A stretch of 64,000 bases of DNA from Membranipora membranacea (taxonomy: Eukaryota > Bryozoa > Gymnolaemata > Cheilostomatida > Membraniporidae): NCBI GenBank assembly GCA_914767715.1, contig OU612069.1, positions 20,147,387-20,211,386 of the forward strand. The letters run 5' to 3'. The notes beneath the pieces were generated by a model. The model was not told where the DNA came from, did not search any database, and worked only from the letters and a program-made list of their open reading frames with translations. A program made the position numbers and the translations under genes. The stretch's first letter is position 1. Each line of letters opens with the position of its first letter. Shown here piece after piece: positions 55,880 through 64,000 of the stretch.

Positions 55880-56073
55880 AAACTTCCGCGTTTTAGTCAA
55901 TTTTGACTAAAATGCGGAAAAATGCTTTTCAAGGTCACAAGTAGGTCACAAGGTGATTTCCGCATTTTAGTCAATCCAAAACAGAATTGACTAAAATGCG
56001 GAAATACGCACTAATTCCCGCAACACGCACGTGAATTTGCGTGATCACGGATTTCCGCATTATAGTGAACCCG
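55880..56073. repeat. Subterminal palindromes of the large insertion
   Basis: Two hairpins lie side by side: TTCCGCGTTTTAGTCAA with TTGACTAAAATGCGGAA (55,885-55,921), and TTTCCGCATTTTAGTCAAT with ATTGACTAAAATGCGGAAA (about 55,958-56,005). Then comes the terminal TTTCCGCATTATAGTGAACC. The left end lacks the two hairpins. Such clustered motifs are typical of transposase-binding sites. Confidence 0.75.
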
Positions 56074-56762
56074 CTGACATCGAGACTACACTACTATCAT
56101 ATGTATCTCTGATCGTAAGATTAAATTTAGAACTAGTACCTGACATGTTCCCACCCCTTATTAGTATAATTGAACTCGGGTAGTCACACCAAATTCCTTG
56201 TCCTGGTACTCATGCTAAGTGAATTAGTTCACTCTCTATCGATCAGAGATATACATGCAATAGTATATCATGTGATCAGTGTGACAATGATAAGCATTAT
56301 TTTAACTGTTGAGGTTGTAGGATTTGACCCAGAGATGTCCTTGACATAGCAACTAACCACATTATTGTGTGTCACTCAACTCAACCCAAGATCTCCCTCC
56401 ACACTGATACACACTCCTTAGGCTGCACAGACTGTGGTTAGATGAAAATGTTCGATAATTATTCTCTATGTTTATCTGCAGCATACTGACAGTGGCAGAT
56501 TTAAACACAATGGCTGTGAGGGTCGTGACTCATACCCCCAGGGCTGGTAACACTGCACAGGACATCAGTGTAGATGAGATATTCAACTTTCCTGCTTCTA
56601 CAGAGGGAAGGTATATAATGTAAATGTTAGAATGTAAATCATTTTTTGTTAACAGCTATCCAGCTATCTTTACAGTACATGAAACATGTTAGATAATAAC
56701 ATACACATGAAATTTGATTTGGCGCACCCATGTACAAGGAAGAGAAGGCAAGCTATATTGTA

Positions 56763-57312
56763 CCCTAAGGTCGCGTATGGTTAACACACGGCTTGTTGGT
56801 ATATGTAACTATATGTAACATGCTAATGCCCTCCCACCACACTGCACAGCCCTGACCACAGCACACAGCTGTCCTACTAACTTCTTCAAAACAAAACATT
56901 ATGATACATTTCTGTCTGCCACTAATAATAAGAAGTGGCATCGACTTGTGACTTGTGGGGAAGAAGAATGCTGATTGGATAACTATTGGTCAGATCGTTT
57001 CTAATTGGATGATAAATTTATGTAGGTTTAACGAGGCAACAACTGCTTGACCTTGAAGGTCAATACATTGAGCTCAACAGTTTTATATGTCTCTTCTGAG
57101 GTCGTATATTGTTAATAAAAATAAGAGATATATAGTCGCTGCTAGCTTGTTACAACTGAGTGGTACCCAACTGAGTTAGTATGTATGTTCACTCATTAGC
57201 CGCCTGCCTATAGAATTTGCAAACAATGCCCTTATTATAACCGCAGTATGCTTGACTAAGTTGTAACCACTCATGGACATTAACCACGCGGCTACAATAT
57301 GCGACCTTACGG
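56763..57312. mobile_element. 550 bp miniature element with TA duplication
   Basis: The ends CCCTAAGGTCGCGTA and, inverted, CCGTAAGGTCGCATA are flanked by TA on both sides. The left arm has an uninterrupted ATATTGTAGTCAG at the equivalent place (about 35,990-36,000, reverse complement). It fits a non-autonomous Tc1/mariner-type element. No open frame of note. Confidence 0.8.
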
Positions 57313-60086
57313 TAGTCAGAATCAGAAGATACTTTTTCTCTTCTTTAAAGTGAATTCAGCAGATTTAACATAATAGTAGTGCTGAAGAGCGCCACCCTAA
57401 TTCCATTTAGTCCCAGTCATAACCTAAAACAACCAACTATCTATCTTTTCCAAGTCATGCTTGATAATGACATCCCAGTTGGGGCTGTCTTGGACCCCCC
57501 CCCCTCTAAAACGGTGATAAGCTGATGCTGCCTAAGTTATAACACCTTGAGGAGCAAAGTATTCGCAGGAGGAAAAGTTTGACATTTTGCACAACGTGGT
57601 TGAAATGGCTAACTGGAAAACTGGCTGAAACTTACTCACCCTCTTTACTATTTATCGACTCCCACCTCACCTAGCCACAATAAAATTGGAGCCTACATTT
57701 AGTCACACTCAAACTAACTTAACTCTTGCTTACATTTGGTCCCCCCTAACTAACTTAACTTTAGCTAGCACGACATGGTCACCCCCCAATCTAGGTTAAC
57801 TAAACTTTAGCTACTATTTTGTCACCCCCCAATACTAGCTAAACTACACTCAAGCTACCATTTGGTCATACCCAAACTATCAAAGGTAAACTTTACCTAT
57901 CATTTTCTCAAACCCCAAAATAGGTAATATAAACTCTAAATTCCATTTGGTCACACTCGAGCTTACATTTACTCCTTTAGCGTACGTTGATTCAGTGACG
58001 TCACACCTCATCGCTTTCTCTCCCTTCAGGTTACAGATGGAAGTACATGATGAAGAGTCAGGCTTCACCCTCAAACACACAACAGTGGACAGATTTTACT
58101 GCAGACATAATGTCAAGAGTAATAAGCTACGATTGACATGTCCGGATAGCCCTGCTACAGAAGCAAAGAGCATTGTGGGAGGGGGGCATTATATGGGGAC
58201 GTTGGAGTATAATTGTAAACTTCAGGGCCGATGGCCAAATTGTGTGGGGAGCGCGTTGTATGGGGGGTTTGAACTAGAGCATATATAGATGCAGACTCGA
58301 AATATTTGTGTCAATTATTGCTCAGATGTATCATTCTCCTTCAGGGCTACTTTGACAACAAAAGCCAGGATCGCTTCATTATAAATCCCAGCATGCTAAC
58401 AGTAAAAGTTTTTGAGTTTACCGGCCTTGGTGCGGTGTTGGACTGTGCAGGGCTTAGTTTCATTTGAACAATGGTGCATCAACGTTAGATACTCTATATC
58501 AATTCAATAGGTATTCCTTCGCCAGAGCTGGCTATGAAGTGCTTGGACTCAGTGATCGGGCAGTTTTGATGTAGTGTTCATCACTCAGAAGTTATCCTTG
58601 TGGGTAAATAAATAAACTAATTGTTATTTTTATTTGGCTGACTTAATTTTTATCATTTTCATGTCTGTACATGTGTATCAGAGTTATCACAGCCATGATT
58701 GTATTTTACAGGTACTTGTGCAGCTATGAACAGTATCCATCCCCCTGGTCAGCCGGTTACTAAGGTATGTGTATTCGACGATGCAGCTCAAAACGCATAC
58801 TATAAGGACTTGGCAGCCAACCAGCGCTGTGGATGTGAGGCTGGTTATACATACACTGATGTGGGCAATGGTGTGAGAGAATGTTTAGGTAAGGATTACT
58901 CTATCCGCTTTTTTTTAGGTGTTTCTTGGAAGTTTGATTTAATTATTAGCTAGAGTTTAATTTAGCTAGTACTGGGGTGACTTAATATTCGCTAGCACGG
59001 ATAATAATTTCAGGTTATTGGCACATCTGGCACTCTTGACATTTCAATCCCACTACATGTTATCACTATTCGGAGTTGAGATTCATGTCAAGCAGGATAT
59101 GATTACATAGCAAAGCTGTGTCTTAGTGATTATGCCTGCTTAACCAGCTATCACATCAGATCATCCCGCCCCCCACCCACCCAAACAGACCAATGATATG
59201 GACTTTGCTAAGTGATAACCATTACCATTTTTTATATTCCTCTGCTGACCCGTAGAATATTTCATAATTGTCTCATGAATACGGCGAAACTGTCCGGCCA
59301 ATTTAAATGTAGAGTTTCATATTGGACTTTTGTAGCCTCGCAAACTACCCAAAGTCAGACCCAGTCTGTGCAAAGCTCTACAACCATCAGACAAAGCAGT
59401 CCTATACTGTTAAATCTAGCTCAGGTGAATATGCTGTCTGCAAGATTCTGCTAGTCTTTAACAGATATTCCCGATGAAATCAATGTGTCCCTTCAATGTC
59501 AAGTCAATAGTGTAGTCCACCAAGTTAAATCTCTATGTGTATGATTATTTCTGATGTTGTTGAAATGGCCAACTGACTCCCATTGACATTGAGATTTCAC
59601 TATGAGTATCTGTATTGCCAATTGTTAGACTAAATGTAATCTGAGTACCAAATTCGGATTTGACCTCGGGTCGTCACACCAAATTCCTTGTGATGATACT
59701 TAGACTAAAATAGTCAGCTCATTATCTATCAAAGACCTGATGTGTAAATTTAGCAAAGGTCCGACTTTACTTGTAGTAGACGTGTGATGACTTGTAATCT
59801 TGATTTTGTGTTGTCACAAGAGTGTATCGATCATATTTAATTTGCTTACATTACAGCTACTACAAAAATTTCTGCCCCAACGACAAGTTCAGGTTCCACA
59901 CCTCTACCAACACCGCACCAAGTACTCAGAAGCCTAAGTCAACAGTCACAAAAATCGTTGGAAAAACAACAACCTCAGGGGCACCTGCCACTGCTGTCAC
60001 AAGATTGACACCTACCATTGCCGCCATCGCTACAATCGTCATAGCTGCAAACTTTTAATATGGCATATTTCAATATCAGCTAGCCG

Positions 60087-60505
60087 CTAAAAATAGTCAT
60101 TATTACATTTTTTGATGAGGTGCTGACATTTATATTTTATATGGATATCGGGATAACTGACATTACTTTGTTTGATTGATGCTTCAAACTCGAGACCTGC
60201 CCGAAAGTAATATACAGTGATCACTGGTGATAGTTCTTCAATATGATATTTTCTGGTGCAAGATACGAAAAATCTTACAGCAAAATTTGCCATCAATTAT
60301 TTTACCTTCTGATATACCATAGATCACCGTTCTCATATTCATGTCCCTGTTTTATATCGTAATGGCCGCTCACAGTATGCATAGCTGCAATCACTGGAGC
60401 TGACCTACCCAAAGCCTTATCCCGTAAACTTAGCAGTTTATCACTGTCTGTCCGATGGATGGTGATGATCCTCAGTGGATTTCTGGTTTTTAAAAATTTG
60501 CTCAA
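60087..60505 (-). other. Conserved open frames opposing the Eph-like copy, right arm
   Basis: Read on the minus strand, 60505-60302 encodes TIHRTDSDKLLSLRDK, GRSAPVIAAMHTVSGHYDIK and ENGDLWYIRR, ending at a stop beside GGTAAAAT. 60296-60087 encodes MMANFAVRFFVSCTRKYHIE.. to NNDYF. The left arm shows the same order but with a stop in the first part (HE-stop where the right arm has HEYEN). This is the one place where the right arm is better preserved than the left. Family unrecognised. Confidence 0.35.
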
Positions 60506-61312
60506 TTACTGAAGTACTTGGTTTTGTATTTAAATTTTGATGCTGCTTCTTTTTCATGCTACTGACACATAAGTCCCACCTTGTGCCAAGCTATTCCTTC
60601 GCAATCAATGCGCTATGGTACCATTCAACAAAAGTCTGTATTAAATTGTAACACTTTCCTACTATCTTTACTGGTAGCGGCTACAGATTTTTTTTTTCAA
60701 TTTTTGGCAAAGAAGTTTTAAGAGTCAGATGAAGACAATTTTGTGATTATTGATTTTTTCAATACACAATGCATGTCTAAATATATTGATGCTGTTATTG
60801 TTAAAATAAAATCACAGTAACATTTTTATGACCATAAAACAGCTGCAAAATTATATTATAACACCTGAGTACTGTCTATGACAATTCCTTAAAATTAATC
60901 CTAGCCAGATCACAGCGCAATTATAATAGACTAGACTTTTTACTGGAACATAAATTCCTTTGTAGTTCTTCTACATGAAATAGGTAGGAATATTTTTGCA
61001 TTTGTCAATAGAATTTGACGGCTTACACAATATTATTGCATATCAATAAATAAATAAAAGCAGACTCTCGCCTCATGCCAGATACACTTGTCAAATGTTA
61101 AAAGATAAGTTAATATCACTCACACACATATAGAGGTAGCGGCCCTGGGTCCCAACATGAGTGTGGCCGACTGTGGTCCCTCAGATAACACACAGGACAT
61201 ATAATGCGTATTTAGTTTATACAGGTCTTCAGGTCACTAAACTCTTATTACTGTTCCAATTAAAGGATTATCTATAGCTCTATAACTATTATTGTGTGAT
61301 GGTCATTACACG

Positions 61313-63510
61313 ATGGAGATCGCTTTACATATTTCAGTCACAGTCTACACTGTTTTATTGTTCTCTCTTACTTTGACTTCTGCAAGTTCTTGGTGGGTAC
61401 TCCAACAACTTCATGGGGGGAATTTTCCTTGATTTATTGGATTGATTGATCTTTAATTTCTTTTCAAAATACCAATTCCAATCCTGGAATGTTGATGAAG
61501 TGATGGATAGCTAGTCCGAGATGAATTTTTGGCTAGACTTGAACATGTTGATAGAATACTAATTTAGATGATTGACACCGTAAGATTAGGGGGGGGGGTC
61601 AAATGATGCTCGGCCAAACTATGGTGAGGCTTCCAAGGTTAGCACCAAGTCTCCTCCAGTTTGCAGCAGTAAGCAGGTTTGAGAGACATTCAAAACCAGG
61701 ACTTCCTACACCTGCATGATACAGGACAGGTGCACATTAAAACTGAGGTAAAATTAACATCATTCTCCTCAGGTTGATGGAAACTTGACGGAAAGCAGAT
61801 TTGGTACAATCACAGGATTCACTTAATATCGTGGACAGGGTATAATATACATTTTCGAACAAGGGCCCTCAAAACGAATAACCAAAGCAGATGTGAAAGC
61901 AAACCTTGTCGAAACTATTGTCAGGAAAGAAGACTTTAGGAACAACCATGAGCCACGAGATGGGCTTGTTGATGAGAATCGAGGGTTGGTGTATGTTTCA
62001 GTTACTTTTGGAATTGCCGAAATCAATGTAGCCACTAACACTTTCAGTTATTTAGGCCAAGATGGCAGCGGTTATGCAGATGGACTACTTGCTGAAACAG
62101 AATGGTATTGGTCTATGGGTATGGCGATGTATGGGAACGACACACTGATTGTCGCGGATGCGAATAACAACAAACTCAGGGTAGTGGACTTGCCTACAAC
62201 AAACGTCACAACCTGGTGCTTTAAAAGCCAGATGGATCCTTTAAAGCTGTGCTATATACGTCGTCCAGTTCCTCTCCACATCATCAACTGTGATGTCTAC
62301 ATTGGTGTACATCAACTCATTGCAAAACTCCGGCTACCAACATGGATATGCTCAGAGAAAGGAGTCGATATTCAGCTTGTTGCCTCTGATGACAGTATCC
62401 ATGAAAATTGTGAGTTAATATAGTAAATGATGCTGATTAGAAAAGTAAACAATCTCCTCTTTTCCCTTATCGTTTTGCAAGAGAGCTTGTCAACCATGGC
62501 GTAATGAAATTCTTGTCATTGTCTCTGGGGACTGTTATTGCGTTAGTGATTGTTTTAGTTGTGTTGTTAGATGTGGTGCTAGCAGTTGCATTGTGGTTGT
62601 GGTGATGGCTGTGGCATCTGTGGTGGCATAAGATACGGCTTGAGTGGTGACTTGTGCGGAAGCAGTGGTGAGGGCCTGTTAGTGTCACATCAGTTGTACC
62701 GGCAATGGAGTGGAACTTAGGGTGTGGTAGTGGTGGAGTAAATGGCGGCATTAATGATGAGGGCAGCAGTTAAGGTGACATTAGTGGGGGCGTTTGTGTT
62801 AGCAGTGGCTGGGCTGGGGGTTAGCGTACCATTAGTGATTATTTTGTTTGCTGTGTCCGATGGGGTGCTAGCGGTGGTGAGGGGCTGTTAGGGTGGACTC
62901 AGTGGTTGCGAAAGTAGCAGGGCGGTGGTATAGGTGGAGTTGGTGGTGGCATGGTTTTTGCTTAAGTTGTTGTCTAATTTGTGATGTTAGTGGTGGACTT
63001 GTGGTGACTGCAGATAGAACATTAGTCGTGTAGGCAGTGGTTCTGGTAGTGGCGTCATTAGTGATGGTTTTCATGGTTGTATTAGTGATGGCTTTAGTGT
63101 AGTGGCGGTTACAGTGGTCACGTTGGTGGTATTAGTATCTTTCAATATCTATCTATTTTGATTACATCCTTTGCCTTCGTCCTGGGAACAAAGCTGAAAT
63201 TTGAGGAAGCAAAGCTCGCTGGCAGTAGATATTATAAATAACTCATTGAGACAAGTATGTTTTTTGTCTTACATGCCCTTACAATTTTACAGCAGATGCA
63301 GCAGTGATCGGAGGAGGAAAAGCAGGTGGATTGGGATCAGTAGGTATGACAGCTGGCATTGTATACTGCATGACTAAAAGGAGATCTCAGCTAACAAATT
63401 TACAAGCTGCCTCTACAGCTATATATAGCACATTCAGTCTGGCAGCTGGGTCAGAAGGAGCCCAAGAGGCAGCAGTGGGTGTATATCCAAAGAAACCAAA
63501 AATGAAATAA
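61313..63510 (+). pseudogene. NHL-propeller receptor copy 4 (right arm), broken
   Basis: Exon 1 is 61313-61392 (80 nt, MEIALHISVTVYTVLLFS..ASSW, GTGGGT donor). Exon 3 is 63293-63510 (218 nt, same length as in copy 3, ending PKKPKMK); in its helix GGGIAVG has become GGGKAGG, putting Lys in the membrane span. Between them about 390 bp are missing: after AAATTAACATC the sequence jumps into exon 2 at VDGNLTESRFG, so the intron 1 acceptor and the first blades are gone. Soon after, ITGFTY is cut by TAA where copy 3 has TAT. The rest of the propeller (61,893-62,408) is open, with the GTGAGT donor conserved. Confidence 0.85.
62510..63140 (+). repeat. GGT/GTG-rich trinucleotide tract, mirror of 30,120-30,720
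   Basis: The right-arm counterpart of the tract in the NHL intron. Strings such as GTGGTGGCAT and TTAGTGGTGG are imperfect. It separates NHL exons 2 and 3, and its orientation relative to the gene is conserved. Confidence 0.7.
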
Positions 63511-63641
63511 AAATTTTTTGGATACTCATTATGATATTCTTCACCAAATAAAGCCTTAAATTTATCAATCGTTTTCAATAAACATCATTGCTTGTCGAGC
63601 TATCGGAGTGAAAGTTTTCTGCCTGACTTTATGTTATTTTA

Positions 63642-63769
63642 TTAGAAGGTGTTACCTATCAGCTTTGAATCTCTGTGACAAAACACCATACCAGTTTGGT
63701 TCAAAGTGATTGGAAAGCTACAAGTATGCTTGGTACTTGTAAGTTTAGAACATGGGTCAACTGGAATTG
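63642..63769 (-). other. Exon-like segment conserved in both arms, right copy
   Basis: After an acceptor ATTTTTTATTTGTAG the frame reads AIPVDPCSKLTSTKHTC, SFPITLNQTGMVFCHR and DSKLIGNTF, then stop. It partners 28815-28918. It converges on NHL exon 3. Confidence 0.35.
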
Positions 63770-64000
63770 CTACAAATAAAAAATGTCCAGCAACAATAGG
63801 CATGTTGACTCTCGTGATCCGACTGGGCATGTAGATCACCAATAAACTAGGCTATCATTTCCAGAAGGGAGATGTCATAAAGCTCAGTGTGCATAATGCG
63901 CAATTTTAATATGCGCATGTGCAATGACAATGAGTTTCGTTCTAGGTTCTGAAAGTAATATTGGTCAGGGAGAATGGCACAGCCCTGTATTGGTTGCTAA

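Larger units (their letters stand above)
43207..56073. mobile_element. 12.87 kb terminal-inverted-repeat insertion, 9 bp TSD
   Basis: The ends are (G/C)GGGTTCACTATAATGCGG followed by AAAT, in inverted orientation, 22 of 23 positions equal. CTGACATCG flanks both sides (43198-43206 and 56074-56082). The left arm has one uninterrupted equivalent, CTGACATTG, near 36,956. A 9 bp duplication with G-rich ends is most like Mutator-like (MULE) elements. The inside contains a dead LINE (43,264-46,240), a fold-back, a tRNA-like unit, a TATA box, tandem arrays and subterminal palindromes. I find no recognisable transposase, so it is non-autonomous or its gene is decayed or spliced beyond recognition. Confidence 0.8.
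41188..60058 (+). pseudogene. Eph-like ectodomain gene, right-arm pseudogene
   Basis: Remnant exons: 41188-41283 (exon 2), 41962-about 42112 (exon 3, first half), 56482-56610 (exon 4), 58030-about 58170 (exon 5), 58712-58888 (exon 6), 59857-60058 (exon 7). Damage: exon 1 with the signal peptide deleted; net +4 nt in exon 2; the rest of exon 3 replaced by foreign sequence; 12.87 kb insertion in intron 3; about 60 bp deletion removing the exon 5 donor; one base lost in exon 7 (CTACCAACACC against CTACCAACCACC). Exon 6 is still fully open, with LCDCEAGY changed to RCGCEAGY. At the exon 4/5 junction, donor loss and a one-base deletion compensate each other. Transcription from other promoters is possible, but a full protein is not. 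Confidence 0.85.
40161..64000. repeat. Right arm of the inverted duplication, runs off the window
   Basis: Reverse-complement partner of 28,167-40,097, interrupted by a 329 bp element (40,717-41,045), a replacement at about 42,113-43,060, a 12.87 kb insertion (43,207-56,073) and a 550 bp element (56,763-57,312). Minus those, about 10 kb aligns. Deletions relative to the left arm: about 800 bp including Eph-like exon 1; about 250 bp including the 3' part of exon 3; about 60 bp at the exon 5 donor; about 390 bp at the start of NHL exon 2. Similarity continues to the last base, so the arm end lies outside. Confidence 0.9.

Overview
The window looks like nuclear DNA of an invertebrate animal. It is AT-rich and intron-containing, with GT..AG splice sites that join exons in frame, dead non-LTR retrotransposons of several families, tRNA-derived SINE-like units and many small inverted-repeat transposons. 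Recognisable genes are the last exon of MCTS1, a large nucleotidyltransferase-TPR protein, and an Eph-receptor-like ectodomain gene. I favour an early-branching marine animal such as a sponge, but the sequence alone does not settle the lineage. No bacterial operon, CRISPR array or rRNA is present.

Layout. 1-8.1 kb holds an exon of an unidentified minus-strand gene, the MCTS1 final exon (+), and a two-exon nucleotidyltransferase/TPR gene (-). 8.3-21.3 kb is repeat-rich: a 1.65 kb fold-back element, paired tRNA-like units, a broken Pif1/Helitron-type helicase, permuted direct repeats, and two decayed LINEs. 22.5-32.3 kb is a minus-strand cluster of three NHL beta-propeller genes. Copy 1 is broken by an RTE-type LINE, copy 2 is probably defective, and copy 3 is intact: signal peptide, propeller, one transmembrane helix and a short tail, 432 residues from three exons. 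33.5-39.7 kb holds an intact seven-exon gene for a 363-residue secreted protein. It resembles the ligand-binding and Cys-rich region of Eph receptors, followed by a Thr/Pro stalk and a C-terminal hydrophobic tail typical of GPI anchoring.

The main structural event is an inverted duplication centred near 40,129. Everything from about 28,167 to 40,097 reappears in reverse complement from 40,161 to the right edge at 64,000, and it probably continues beyond. The right arm carries a damaged copy of the Eph-like gene and of NHL copy 3. It also holds a 12.87 kb insertion (43,207-56,073) with near-perfect 23 bp terminal inverted repeats and a 9 bp target duplication. Inside that insertion are a dead LINE, a TATA box, a seven-copy 59 bp tandem array and terminal palindromes, but no transposase I can recognise.

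How the parts fit. The intact single-pass NHL receptor and the intact GPI-type Eph-like protein are neighbours on one strand, were duplicated together, and decayed together in the right arm. Their joint job is unknown; a cell-surface recognition locus is possible, but this is inference.
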